A program made the position numbers and the translations under genes. From assembly GCF_004138485.1 (NCBI RefSeq), contig NZ_RYEV01000003.1, positions 1,488,001 through 1,552,000 on the forward strand: a DNA stretch of 64,000 nucleotides, read 5' to 3'. Source of the stretch: Peristeroidobacter soli. GTDB lineage: Bacteria; Pseudomonadota; Gammaproteobacteria; Steroidobacterales; Steroidobacteraceae. The notes below the pieces were generated by a model. That model worked only from the letters and a program-made list of their open reading frames with translations. It was not told where the DNA came from and did not search any database. Numbering within the stretch: position 1 is the stretch's first letter; each line of letters begins with the position of its first letter. This document shows positions 16,621 to 25,854 of the stretch, one piece after another.

Positions 16621-18111
16621 ATGAAGCCGCTGCCATTGGCCGTGCATACCGCCGCACAAGTGCGAGCCCTCGACCGCCACGCGATCGACGATTTGCATAT
16701 TCCGTCCTACACGCTGATGACCCAGGCGGGTGAAGCGGCGGCGGTGGCGCTCCGGAGTTGCTGGCCATCCAAGCAGCGGATCGCGGTGGTCTGCGGGCCG
16801 GGCAACAACGGTGGCGACGGCTACGTGCTCGCGCGCCTGGCGCAGTCCATGCGCATCGATGTCACGGCAGTGTCACTCAGCGACACGACCAGGCTCAGTG
16901 GCGACGCCAGGCGCGCTCATGATGATTTCGTGGCGGCCGGCGGTGCCGTTCAGTCCTGGAGCGAGGGCTGTCTCGACCCGGCGGAGGTCATCGTCGATGC
17001 GATCTTCGGCACCGGCCTGTCACGCGACCTCGATGCAACCATGATCGAGCGGATCAATGCCATCAACGATCGCGGCGTGCCCATCCTGTCGCTCGACATT
17101 CCCAGCGGGCTCGATGCCGACACCGGCAAGGTGTGGGGCGCGGCCATCGCCGCCGAGCGGACATTGTCATTCATCGGCCTCAAGCTCGGCTTCTATCTGG
17201 GCGAGGGGCCGAATCATACGGGCATCGTGTTGTTCGACGATCTGGATCTGCCGGCCGGTGCGAGCGAGTTCGTGCCGCCGTCGGCGCTGCGGATCGATGA
17301 AGACTTCGTCGCGCATCTGTTACCGCGACGCCGGCGCACCGCTCACAAAGGTCAGCAGGGAAGTGTGCTGGTCATCGGCGGCGGGCTTGGAATGGCCGGT
17401 GCCGCGCGCATGGCGGGCGAGGCGGCGCTGCGAGCAGGGGCGGGGCTCGTCACGGTCGCCACCTGCCCTGAAAATGTCGCATCCATCACGGCGAGTCGTC
17501 CCGAGCTGATGTGCCGTGGCGTCGAAAGCGCGAGCGATCTGACGGCGATGATCGAGCGCGCCGACGTTCTTGCGATCGGGCCGGGGCTCGGTCAGAGCGA
17601 TTGGAGTCGATCGTTGCTCGACGCGGCGTTGGCAAGTGACAAGCCGACCATCATCGATGCGGACGCGCTCAATCTGCTGGCGCACGAGCCGTGTTCCAAT
17701 TCGAAATGGATTCTCACGCCGCATCCCGGTGAAGCAGGGCGGCTGCTCGGCATCAGCACCGCCGAGGTCCAGAGCAATCGTCTGCAATCCGCGCGCGAGA
17801 TTGCCAAAAAGTTTGGTGGCACGGTCGTGTTGAAAGGCGCCGGCACGCTCGTCGTCACAGGCGATTCGCTGCCGTACATCTGCGACCAGGGCAATCCGGG
17901 CATGGCCTCCCCCGGCATGGGCGACGTGCTCACCGGCGTCATCACCGGCATCGCCGCGCAGACCGCCGATCTGCCAGGGGCAGCTCGCGCCGGTGTGTTG
18001 GTTCATGCGATGGCGGGTGACATGGCTGCGCGTCGCGGTGAACGCGGTCTTCTGGCTACCGATCTATTTGGATATCTGCCCACGTGCGTGAACCCGGCAC
18101 AGAGATTCTGA
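16621..18111 (+). CDS. nnr: Bifunctional NAD(P)H-hydrate epimerase / ADP-dependent dehydratase
   Basis: This fused repair enzyme restores damaged NADHX/NADPHX. The N-terminal YjeF_N epimerase domain (about residues 1-215) has the motif GPGNNGGDGYVLARL. The C-terminal ribokinase-like dehydratase (about 225-490) shows HKGQQGSVLVIGGGLGMAGA, LTPHPGEAGRLLG and NPGMASPGMGDVLTGVI. The length of 496 residues is normal for the fusion. The downstream tsaE starts 28 bases before this stop, so the two are coupled. Confidence 0.95.
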   Translation: MKPLPLAVHTAAQVRALDRHAIDDLHIPSYTLMTQAGEAAAVALRSCWPSKQRIAVVCGPGNNGGDGYVLARLAQSMRIDVTAVSLSDTTRLSGDARRAHDDFVAAGGAVQSWSEGCLDPAEVIVDAIFGTGLSRDLDATMIERINAINDRGVPILSLDIPSGLDADTGKVWGAAIAAERTLSFIGLKLGFYLGEGPNHTGIVLFDDLDLPAGASEFVPPSALRIDEDFVAHLLPRRRRTAHKGQQGSVLVIGGGLGMAGAARMAGEAALRAGAGLVTVATCPENVASITASRPELMCRGVESASDLTAMIERADVLAIGPGLGQSDWSRSLLDAALASDKPTIIDADALNLLAHEPCSNSKWILTPHPGEAGRLLGISTAEVQSNRLQSAREIAKKFGGTVVLKGAGTLVVTGDSLPYICDQGNPGMASPGMGDVLTGVITGIAAQTADLPGAARAGVLVHAMAGDMAARRGERGLLATDLFGYLPTCVNPAQRF

Positions 18112-18602
18112 GCGTCGGCACCGCCGAGCAGATGCAGGGGTTGGGTCGAGCGGTCGGGGCGGCGGTCGACGCGACCGAGGGCACCTTCATCATCGCGCTC
18201 GAAGGCGAGCTCGGCGCCGGCAAGACCACCTTGGTTGGCGGCATCCTCCGCTCCTATGGCGTGACCGGCCCGGTCCGCAGTCCGACCTATACCTTGATCG
18301 AGCCTTACGAGACCGTGGGTCGCCCGGTCTATCACCTGGACCTGTACCGGCTGACCGATCCCGGGGAGGTCGAACCGCTGGGGATTCGCGACCTGCTGAC
18401 CGGTTCGGCCCTGCTGCTCATCGAGTGGCCGTCGCGAGGGGCGGGGGCGATTCCCACCCCCGATCTGGGGGTCGAGATCGCCTATCCCGCCGTGGGAACC
18501 GAGGGTCGGCGCGTCAGACTGACCCCGCATTCCCTGAACGGCGCTAACGTCGTGCGGCATATCGTTGCAGCGATACCGGAATTGCGTCAGCTATCCTCAT
18601 AA
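18084..18602 (+). CDS. tsaE: tRNA threonylcarbamoyladenosine biosynthesis ATPase TsaE
   Basis: TsaE is the small ATPase of the TsaBDE complex that makes t6A in tRNAs decoding ANN codons. Walker A is LEGELGAGKTTLVGGIL, the conserved SPTYTLIEPY follows, and HLDLYRLTDPGEVEPLG and LIEWPSRG complete the pattern. The 172-residue reading starts at GTG 18084, inside the end of nnr (28-base overlap). An ATG at 18133 would cut the conserved beta-strand start, so GTG is preferred. It sits in the usual nnr-tsaE-amidase-mutL-miaA order. Confidence 0.93.
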   Translation: MREPGTEILSVGTAEQMQGLGRAVGAAVDATEGTFIIALEGELGAGKTTLVGGILRSYGVTGPVRSPTYTLIEPYETVGRPVYHLDLYRLTDPGEVEPLGIRDLLTGSALLLIEWPSRGAGAIPTPDLGVEIAYPAVGTEGRRVRLTPHSLNGANVVRHIVAAIPELRQLSS

Positions 18603-18646
18603 TTTCGTTGAAAACTTGCGTATTGGCGCGGTAGATTACCGGCCCT

Positions 18647-19912
18647 ATGCGAGGCTCGCGGCCCACTCCGTTTTTTTTCCTGCTGGCAGGCTGTGTCGGT
18701 CTGTTCGTGGCCGCCTTTGGCGCGCTCGCCGCCAAGCCCGTGACCGTCAAGGATGTGCGCCTGTGGGCCGGTCCGGATGGCACGCGGCTGGTGTTCGATT
18801 TGAGCGCGCCGGTCGATCACACCGTGCTGAAGCTCGAAAATCCCGATCGGGTGGTTGTCGATATCCCCTCGGCGACGCTCGAAAACGGACGCTCGATGCC
18901 GGATGGCCAGGGCTTCGTGAAGCAGCTGCGCGCGGCGGCCCAGCCCAATGGCGATCTGCGTGTGGTGGTCGATCTCACCGGACCGGCGCAGCCCAAGACT
19001 TTCACCGTCGGCCCTCAGCAGTCCTATGGTCATCGGCTGGTGCTCGATCTCGCGCCATCGAAAGGCACGGTTGCAGCAGCGCCGCCGGCGCAGCCTTCGG
19101 TCGTGAAGGCCGCGGCCGATGCGCACGGTCGCGACATCGTCGTCGCCATCGATGCCGGTCACGGTGGCGTCGATCCGGGCTCGATCGGCAAGCGCGGCAC
19201 TTATGAGAAGCATGTGACGCTGGCGATCGCGAGGCGCTTGAAGGAACGCATCGATCGCGAGCCGGGCATGCGTGCGATTCTGACCCGCGACAACGACATG
19301 TTCGTCGAGCATCGCGAGCGCATTGCTCGTGCCCGTCGGCAGCAGGCGGACATGTTCGTGTCCGTGCACGCGGATTCGTATACGAACCGGGCGGTGGCCG
19401 GCTCCTCGGTGTACGTGTTGTCGGCCCGTGGCGCGAGCGACGAGTCGGCTCGCTGGCTGGCCGATCGCGAAAACGCGGCCGACCTGATCGGCGGCGTGAA
19501 GCTGGATGACAAGGACAGCGTGCTGGCGTCGGTGCTGCTCGATCTGTCGCAGGGCGCCAGCATGAGCGCCAGCGTCGATGCGGCCGAGCTGGTCATGCAG
19601 GAGCTGTACAAGATCGGCAACATCACCAATCGCGGCGTCAAGCACGCCGGCTTCCTGGTGCTGAAGTCGCCGGACATTCCCTCGATGCTGGTGGAGACCG
19701 CCTTCATCTCCAATCCAACCGAAGAGTCGCGCCTGCTCGATCCCAAGCATCAGCAGCGGCTGGCCGAGGCCATCCATCAGGGCGTGCGGGCGTACTTCTA
19801 TGCCAATCCGCCGCCGGGCACCGTCGTTGCGGAATTGCGCGCGAAGCAGTCGGGCGCGACGGTGATAGCGAGCACGGCCGACGGCGAAAGTGCTGGCAGC
19901 ACAGCGCACTAA
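18647..19912 (+). CDS. N-acetylmuramoyl-L-alanine amidase (AmiB/AmiC type)
   Basis: This periplasmic zinc amidase cuts septal peptidoglycan. The 421-residue protein has a signal peptide (hydrophobic residues about 8-27). An AMIN domain (about 30-145, with TVKDVRLWAGPDGTRLVF) follows. The Amidase_3 domain (about 165-395) carries zinc ligands in IDAGHGGVDPGS, KRGTYEKHVTL and SVHADS, and the catalytic glutamate region LVETAFISNPTEESRLL. No C-terminal LysM repeat is present, unlike E. coli AmiB; gene order (next to mutL) nevertheless matches amiB. AMIN domains target such enzymes to the septum, and activation by EnvC or NlpD is known for the family. Confidence 0.92.
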   Translation: MRGSRPTPFFFLLAGCVGLFVAAFGALAAKPVTVKDVRLWAGPDGTRLVFDLSAPVDHTVLKLENPDRVVVDIPSATLENGRSMPDGQGFVKQLRAAAQPNGDLRVVVDLTGPAQPKTFTVGPQQSYGHRLVLDLAPSKGTVAAAPPAQPSVVKAAADAHGRDIVVAIDAGHGGVDPGSIGKRGTYEKHVTLAIARRLKERIDREPGMRAILTRDNDMFVEHRERIARARRQQADMFVSVHADSYTNRAVAGSSVYVLSARGASDESARWLADRENAADLIGGVKLDDKDSVLASVLLDLSQGASMSASVDAAELVMQELYKIGNITNRGVKHAGFLVLKSPDIPSMLVETAFISNPTEESRLLDPKHQQRLAEAIHQGVRAYFYANPPPGTVVAELRAKQSGATVIASTADGESAGSTAH

Positions 19913-20018
19913 GGCACGTCGCTCAGCCTGGCGGACAACGTCCGCAACCCCCGGTTATTGAAGCGGACGGCTTTCGCGCAATAATGGTGTGCTTTCCACC
20001 AGCGCAAGCCCTTCCCTG

Positions 20019-21857
20019 ATGCCGATTCGAGTTCTTCCCGACCAGCTCATCCACCAGATCGCCGCCGGCGAGGTGATCGAACGGCCCGCCTCGGTCCTCA
20101 AGGAGTTGATCGAGAACAGTCTCGACGCCGGCGCCAAACGCGTCGACATCGAGATCGAGGAGGGTGGCGCGAAGTTGTGTCGCGTGCGTGACGATGGCAG
20201 CGGCATCGAACGTGACGAGCTGGCACTGGCGTTGTCGCGTCATGCCACCAGCAAGATCGCCAACATCGACGATCTGGAAAAGGTCGGTACGCTCGGGTTT
20301 CGGGGCGAGGCGTTGCCCAGTATCGCGTCGGTCTCGCGCACGAAAATCTCTTCGCGCACCGCGAACCACTCGGTGGGGTACAGCGTCAGTTCCGATAACG
20401 GCATCCTGAGCGAGCTGGAGCCGGCGCCGCATTCGATCGGCACCACGGTCGAAGTGCGCGACCTGTTCTTCAACGTTCCGGCGCGCAAGAAATTTCTGCG
20501 TGCCGAACGCACCGAGACGCAGCACATCGCACGCATGGTCGAGCGACTCGCGCTGTCGAAGTTCGAGACCGCGTTCTCGCTGTCGGCGTCGCGTCGTTCG
20601 CTGGGCGATTTCCCGGCGGCGCGATCGCAACTCGAGCGCGAGAAGCGGGTCGCGCAGATCGTCGGCGACGAGTTCATGGCGAACGCCATGTATGTCGAGC
20701 ACGAGTCCTCGGGTTGCAAGCTCACGGGCTGGCTGTGTCAGCCGACCTACGCGCGGGCGCAGCCCGATTTACAGCATTTCTATTTGAACGGTCGCATGTT
20801 GCGCGATCGTTTGATCAGCAGCGCCATCAAGCTCGGCTACCGGGATGTGATGTTCCATGGCCGGCATCCGGCGTTCGTGCTGTTCATGGAGATCGATCCA
20901 CGACAGGTCGACGTCAATGCGCATCCGGCGAAGCTGGAAGTGCGCTTCCGCGACGGTCGTCATATTCATAACTTCCTGTTCAAGACCGTCGAGCGGGTGT
21001 TGCGCGAGACGTATGCGGGCGCGGCCAGCGCCGCGCCGCCGCCGACGGACGCCGATCACCTGATGCCGGCGAGCGAGTCCACGTCGATGTGGCCGATGCG
21101 TGGGCCGAATCAGTCGTCGCTGGGGCTGCGCGTGTCCGAGCCGCCAATGCCGGCGTATTTCCGCCAGCCGTCGGCGGCCTATCCGTCGCCGCCTGCGTTC
21201 GAAAGAACCAGTGCGGTACCAGCGACGACCGGCGACATGCAGATGCCAGCGGTCGAGTCGCAGCCGCCCGAAACGCCGCCGCTCGGGTTCGCGTTGGCAC
21301 AGCTGCATGGCATCTACATTCTCTCGCAAGCGCCCGATGGGTTGATCCTAGTGGACATGCATGCGGCTCACGAGCGCACGACCTATGAGCGCATGAAGGC
21401 GGCGATGGCGAACGGCGGCGTGGCCAGTCAGCCATTGCTGGTGCCGTTGTCCGTTTCAGTCGCGGCGTCGGAGGCGGATGTTCTGGAAGAGCATGCACCC
21501 TCTTTGAACAGACTCGGCCTCGATGTCGAGCGTTCCGGCCCGGCCAGTGTTCAGATCCGTGCCGTGCCCGCGTTCCTCGCGCAAAAAGATCTGGACGAAT
21601 TGTTACGGCGGATCAGCGCCGACTTGTCGGCGGACGGTTCGACGCGAGGCATCGAAGAAGCGATCAACGAAGTGTTGGGCACGATTGCCTGTCACGGCGC
21701 CGTGCGTGCGCATCGTATTCTTTCCGTGCCCGAAATGAATGCGCTGCTCAGAGAGATGGAACGCACCGTGCGCAGCGACCAATGCAATCACGGCCGGCCG
21801 ACCTGGACGTACGTCAGCATGGGCGATCTGGATCGAATGTTTCTTCGAGGCCGATGA
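20019..21857 (+). CDS. mutL: DNA mismatch repair protein MutL, endonuclease type
   Basis: This 612-residue protein has an N-terminal GHKL ATPase (DQLIHQIAAGEVIERPAS; DDGSGI; TLGFRGEALPSI) and a Pro-rich linker at about 340-415. A C-terminal dimerisation domain follows. The C-terminal domain contains D446-M-H-A-A-H-E-R-T-T-Y-E, matching the metal-dependent nicking motif DQHA(X)2E(X)4E apart from Q to M. It also has TIACHGAVRA and CNHGRP near residue 589. These motifs mark MutL proteins that nick DNA themselves and occur where MutH is absent. ATG at 20019 (MPIRVLPDQ) is the family start; a GTG 30 bases upstream is less likely. Its stop overlaps miaA (ATGA). Confidence 0.95.
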   Translation: MPIRVLPDQLIHQIAAGEVIERPASVLKELIENSLDAGAKRVDIEIEEGGAKLCRVRDDGSGIERDELALALSRHATSKIANIDDLEKVGTLGFRGEALPSIASVSRTKISSRTANHSVGYSVSSDNGILSELEPAPHSIGTTVEVRDLFFNVPARKKFLRAERTETQHIARMVERLALSKFETAFSLSASRRSLGDFPAARSQLEREKRVAQIVGDEFMANAMYVEHESSGCKLTGWLCQPTYARAQPDLQHFYLNGRMLRDRLISSAIKLGYRDVMFHGRHPAFVLFMEIDPRQVDVNAHPAKLEVRFRDGRHIHNFLFKTVERVLRETYAGAASAAPPPTDADHLMPASESTSMWPMRGPNQSSLGLRVSEPPMPAYFRQPSAAYPSPPAFERTSAVPATTGDMQMPAVESQPPETPPLGFALAQLHGIYILSQAPDGLILVDMHAAHERTTYERMKAAMANGGVASQPLLVPLSVSVAASEADVLEEHAPSLNRLGLDVERSGPASVQIRAVPAFLAQKDLDELLRRISADLSADGSTRGIEEAINEVLGTIACHGAVRAHRILSVPEMNALLREMERTVRSDQCNHGRPTWTYVSMGDLDRMFLRGR

Positions 21858-22804
21858 GCGAGGAGCCGTCAGCGGTGCCGATTCCGCTCATCATGGGGCC
21901 GACCGGCGCGGGCAAGACGGATCTCGCGTTGCGTCTGGCCGCCCGCTACCCCATCGAGATCGTCAGCGTCGATTCGGCGCTGGTCTATCGCGGCATGGAC
22001 ATCGGTACGGGGAAACCCTCGCGCGAGGAATTGGAACGTTTCCCGCATCACCTGGTCGATATCCTCGATCCGTCGCAACCGTACTCCGCGGGGCAGTTCG
22101 TGCGCGATGCGTTGACTGCAATTGGAGACATTCGTAAACGCGGCAAGCTGCCGGTGCTGGTTGGCGGCACGATGTTGTACTTTCGTGCGCTTCGTCGCGG
22201 CCTCGCGCAGATGCCGCAAGCCGATCCGAACGTGCGACAGGAAATTGACGCTGAGGCCGCGCGCTCGGGCTGGCCGGCGTTACACAGGCAACTCGGGTCG
22301 ATCGATCCGTTGACCGCGCAGCGAATCCAACCGAACGATGGACAACGAATACAGCGGGCGCTCGAAGTACACCGCTTGAGCGGTAAAACGATGAGCGAGC
22401 TGCACGCACAGACCCGGCCGGCCGATCCCACGATGAGATTCTCGGCGTTTGCCTGGGCACCGGGCGATCGCGAGCGGCTCTACCAGGCGATCGAGCGGCG
22501 TTTCGAACAGATGATGCGAGCGGGGTTGCTGGACGAAGTGCGAGGGCTGCAACAGCGCGGCGACCTGCATGCCGAGTTACCCGCGATACGTTCCGTCGGT
22601 TATCGGCAACTGTGGGAACATTTGCGGGGTAACGAGTCTTTAACTGCTTCGGTGCAGCGCGCGATTTTCGCAACCCGGCACCTGGCGCGACGACAATTGA
22701 TCTGGTTACGAGCCGAAGACGATGTGCAATGGTGTGATGCCCTTGATTCCACCGCGGCCGGACCGATAGAGAATGCCGTCGCTACGTTTGTTCGAGGCAT
22801 ATAG
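21854..22804 (+). CDS. miaA: tRNA dimethylallyltransferase
   Basis: MiaA adds a dimethylallyl group to A37 of tRNAs reading UNN codons. The 316-residue protein has the P-loop MGPTGAGKTDLALRLA, the DSALVYRGMDIGTGKPS segment and the DILDPSQPYSAGQF region. It also has LPVLVGGTMLYFRAL and NDGQRIQRALEVHRLSGK. ATG at 21854 overlaps the mutL stop by four bases. Longer in-frame readings into mutL are rejected. It precedes hfq, the standard order. Confidence 0.95.
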   Translation: MSEEPSAVPIPLIMGPTGAGKTDLALRLAARYPIEIVSVDSALVYRGMDIGTGKPSREELERFPHHLVDILDPSQPYSAGQFVRDALTAIGDIRKRGKLPVLVGGTMLYFRALRRGLAQMPQADPNVRQEIDAEAARSGWPALHRQLGSIDPLTAQRIQPNDGQRIQRALEVHRLSGKTMSELHAQTRPADPTMRFSAFAWAPGDRERLYQAIERRFEQMMRAGLLDEVRGLQQRGDLHAELPAIRSVGYRQLWEHLRGNESLTASVQRAIFATRHLARRQLIWLRAEDDVQWCDALDSTAAGPIENAVATFVRGI

Positions 22805-22877
22805 TGTGATGGGCGCAGCGGTTCACTCATGACACTGATGCAGCTGCGTATTGAATCAAAGGCAGCTTCGACGGGAA

Positions 22878-22894
22878 CATCGCTGTGCTAAACT
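22878..22894 (+). promoter_or_regulatory. hfq: Possible extended -10 promoter ahead of hfq
   Basis: In the 207-base gap between miaA and hfq, TGCTAAACT (22886-22894) looks like an extended -10 element. The candidate -35 (TTCGAC) is poor. A short hairpin CTGCG/CGCAG follows. This is consistent with the internal hfq promoters known in other gammaproteobacteria but is only weakly supported here. Confidence 0.25.
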
Positions 22895-23011
22895 GCGGCA
22901 TCGCAGCGGTTACCGGATGGTGCCCGTAAGGCTGTCGCTCAGCTGCAGGGAAGCGGCATTAGTCGGCAAAGCTCAACCAAAGAATTCGAAGGCATAACAA
23001 GGAGATAAATG

Positions 23012-23269
23012 ATGGCCAGAGGGCAATCATTACAGGATCCGTTCCTGAATACATTGCGCAAGGAGCGCGTCCCGGTCTCCATTTACCTGGTGAACGGTAT
23101 CAAACTACAAGGTCAGATCGATTCGTTCGATCAATTCGTCGTCTTGCTGAAAAACAGTGTCAGCCAGATGGTCTACAAGCACGCGATTTCCACAGTCGTT
23201 CCGGCGCGGGCCATCCGCTTGCCGACGAGCGAAGAAGAAGGCGCGGAGCCGGTAGCGACCAGCGAGTGA
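23012..23269 (+). CDS. hfq: RNA chaperone Hfq
   Basis: Hfq is the hexameric Sm-like RNA chaperone that pairs small RNAs with mRNAs. The core is intact: [19 protein letters not shown] at the start, the Sm1 region [20 protein letters not shown], and the Sm2 motif [16 protein letters not shown]. The protein has 85 residues with a short acidic tail. Two ATGs are adjacent (23009 and 23012). I prefer 23012 because AAGGAG lies seven bases before it and because the family begins with a single Met. hflX follows closely. Confidence 0.96.
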   Translation: MARGQSLQDPFLNTLRKERVPVSIYLVNGIKLQGQIDSFDQFVVLLKNSVSQMVYKHAISTVVPARAIRLPTSEEEGAEPVATSE

Positions 23270-23287
23270 GAATGACCGTGGAGTTCG

Positions 23288-24571
23288 TTGTTGTTTGAAC
23301 GTCCTCGCAGCGGCGAACGCGCGCTCCTGGTCCGCATCGGGCTGGGAGGTCCTCCCGGTAAAGATGAGCTGAGTGAGTTCGAGGCGCTGGCCCGTTCGGC
23401 CGGCGCCGAAGTCCTTGCTGTGATCACCGGCACTCGCAAGGTGCCGGATCCCCGGTTATACATCGGCAGCGGTAAAGCCGAAGAGATTCACGCCCGGGTC
23501 AAGGAGCTCGGCGCGGATCTGGTGGTGTTCGACCACGCCCTGTCGCCCAGCCAGGAACGCAACCTGGAAAAGCTGTTCCAGTGTCGGGTGCTCGATCGCA
23601 CTGGATTGATTCTAGACATCTTCGCCCAGCGCGCCCGCAGCTTCGAAGGCCAACTGCAAGTCGAGCTGGCGCAGCTCAAGCATCTGGCCACCCGGCTGGT
23701 GCGAGGCTGGACCCACCTGGAGCGTCAAAAGGGCGGTATCGGCCTGCGCGGTCCTGGTGAAACCCAGCTGGAAACCGACCGTCGCCTGCTGGCGGCGCGC
23801 ATCCGCACGCTGAACTCCCGACTGGACAAGGTTCTGACGCAGCGGGCGACCACGCGGCGTGAGCGCAAGCGGGCCGAAATCCCCACCGTCGCCCTGGTGG
23901 GTTACACCAACGCGGGCAAGTCCACGCTATTTAACAGGCTGACCGGCGCCGGCGCTTACGCGGCCGATCAGTTGTTCGCGACGCTCGATCCCACGGTGCG
24001 TCGTCTGGAACTGCCGGATGCGCGTTTCGCATTGCTGGCCGATACGGTCGGGTTCGTTCGCGATCTGCCACACGAGCTGGTGGCCGCGTTCCGCTCGACC
24101 TTGCAGGAAGCGCGCGAGTCGACGCTCCTGCTGCATGTCATCGACGCCGCGGATCCGAATCGCAGCGAGCGCGTCGCCCAGGTCAATCAAGTGCTGAGCG
24201 AAGTCGGTGCAGGCGAGCTGCCGCAGATCGAGGTCTTCAATAAGGCCGATCTGATCGGCGAGGCCGCGCACGTGGAGCGGGGCGAGAACGGCGGGGCCCG
24301 CCGGGTCTGGCTGTCGGCTCAAACCGGCGAGGGCACTGGGCTGCTGATCGACGCCATCGGTGAATTCCTTGGACCCGAGCTGGTCCATCGTCATATTGTC
24401 CTGAAACCCGAGGAAGGGCGCGCGCGGGCGCGGTTCTTCGCGGCCGGGGCGGTACTGGCCGAGCAGGCGCTGCCGAGCGGCGCGGTGGACCTGGAAGTGT
24501 CCATGCCCCGGCGCGCCTTCGAGCACTTGTGCCGATCCGAAGGATTGCCCGAGGCCCTGACGGAAGGTTAA
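23288..24571 (+). CDS. hflX: Ribosome-associated GTPase HflX
   Basis: HflX is a GTPase that splits stalled ribosomes under stress. The 427-residue protein has the HflX-specific N-terminal domain (with DPRLYIGSGKAEEIHARVKE). A Gly-rich linker GGIGLRGPGETQLETDRR and the G domain follow: G1 GYTNAGKST, G3 DTVGFVRDLPHELV, and NKAD as G4. The start is TTG at 23288 (a second TTG follows at 23291); a stop codon upstream rules out an earlier ATG. It lies 18 bases after hfq, so co-transcription with hfq is likely. Confidence 0.95.
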   Translation: MLFERPRSGERALLVRIGLGGPPGKDELSEFEALARSAGAEVLAVITGTRKVPDPRLYIGSGKAEEIHARVKELGADLVVFDHALSPSQERNLEKLFQCRVLDRTGLILDIFAQRARSFEGQLQVELAQLKHLATRLVRGWTHLERQKGGIGLRGPGETQLETDRRLLAARIRTLNSRLDKVLTQRATTRRERKRAEIPTVALVGYTNAGKSTLFNRLTGAGAYAADQLFATLDPTVRRLELPDARFALLADTVGFVRDLPHELVAAFRSTLQEARESTLLLHVIDAADPNRSERVAQVNQVLSEVGAGELPQIEVFNKADLIGEAAHVERGENGGARRVWLSAQTGEGTGLLIDAIGEFLGPELVHRHIVLKPEEGRARARFFAAGAVLAEQALPSGAVDLEVSMPRRAFEHLCRSEGLPEALTEG

Positions 24572-24693
24572 AAGCTTGTAACCTCCCGAAGCCATTCCTA
24601 AAATCGACCGTTTCGGGTCCGGCAAGCCTAATCGCCAGCTGATCCCCAAACCTCTCAAAACTTCTTAGCTCTCAAGACATAAAGTCATCCAAC

Positions 24694-25854
24694 ATGGCGT
24701 GGAACGAACCCGGCGGTAACTCCGGTGGCAAGCGCAACCCCTGGGGGGGCGGCAACAAGCCCGAGCAGGGACCGCCCGATCTGGACGAGGTCCTGCGCAA
24801 TCTGCAGCGGCGGCTGGCCGGCCTGTTTGGCGGCAGCGGCGGCGGCAATCGCACCGTGGGCGGCTCAGGACCGGGCCGCGGCTTCGGCATCGGCACCATC
24901 GTGCTGGTGCTGGCGCTCATCTGGGCGTTCAGCGGCCTGTACACGGTCGACGCCGCCGAGCGCGGGGTGATCCTGCGGTTCGGCAAGCATGTCGCCACCA
25001 CCATGCCCGGCCTGCGCTGGCATCTGCCGTGGCCGATCGAGACCAAGCAGATCGTCAACATCCAGACCATCGAGAGCTTCAGCGAGCAGACCCGCATGCT
25101 GACCTCGGACGAGAACATGGTCGATATCAACATGGAAGTGCAGTTCCGCCGCGCCAGCCCGCTGGACTACGCCTTCAACGTCAACGAGCCCGAGCAGACG
25201 CTGCGGGAAGTCAGCGAAAGCGCGATTCGCGAAATCATCGGCCGGAGCAAGCTGGATGGCGTGCTCGAGAGCGGTCGTCAGGAAATCGTGGCGCGCACCA
25301 AGGAGCTGATCCAGCGCACGCTCGATGCCTACAAGGTCGGTCTGGAAGTCACCGCCGTGAACCTGCAGGACGTGAAGGTGCCGAACGAAGTGGCGCCGGC
25401 TCAGCAGGATGCGATCAAGGCGCGCGAAGACCGCGATCGTCTGTCGCTGGCCGCGCAGGCCTATTCGAACGACTTGATCCCACGTGCCCGCGGCTCCGCC
25501 GTTCGCGCGGTCCAGGAAGCGCAGGCGTATCGCGCTCAGAAAGTCTCCAAGGCCGAGGGTGAAGCCGACCGCTTCCTGGCGTTGCTCTCCGAGTACGAGC
25601 GTGCGCCGGCAGTGACGCGCGAACGTTTGTATCTGGAAACGGTCGAGCGCGTGCTTGCCTCCAGCAAGAAGGTCGTGCTCGATACTCAGGGCGGTGCAGG
25701 CAATCTGGTGTATCTGCCCATCGATAAACTGCTCGAGCAGAACCGTCGCACGCCGCGCGTTTCCACGGGCGAGCCCAGCATGACTGTCGAGAGTTCCGAT
25801 GGCAGCGACGCGACCAGCGTCTCCGGCGATCGTCGTACCCGAGGTACCCGCTAA
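24694..25854 (+). CDS. hflK: FtsH protease regulator HflK
   Basis: HflK is an SPFH/prohibitin-family membrane protein that with HflC forms a cage around FtsH and modulates its proteolysis. The 386-residue protein has a Gly/Asn/Pro-rich N-terminal tail (about residues 1-60), a single membrane helix at about 68-87 (GTIVLVLALIWAFSGLYTV), and the SPFH domain. A C-terminal Glu/Arg-rich helical part ends in a Ser/Thr-rich tail. The stop codon overlaps the hflC start by one base (TAATG). Confidence 0.95.
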   Translation: MAWNEPGGNSGGKRNPWGGGNKPEQGPPDLDEVLRNLQRRLAGLFGGSGGGNRTVGGSGPGRGFGIGTIVLVLALIWAFSGLYTVDAAERGVILRFGKHVATTMPGLRWHLPWPIETKQIVNIQTIESFSEQTRMLTSDENMVDINMEVQFRRASPLDYAFNVNEPEQTLREVSESAIREIIGRSKLDGVLESGRQEIVARTKELIQRTLDAYKVGLEVTAVNLQDVKVPNEVAPAQQDAIKAREDRDRLSLAAQAYSNDLIPRARGSAVRAVQEAQAYRAQKVSKAEGEADRFLALLSEYERAPAVTRERLYLETVERVLASSKKVVLDTQGGAGNLVYLPIDKLLEQNRRTPRVSTGEPSMTVESSDGSDATSVSGDRRTRGTR

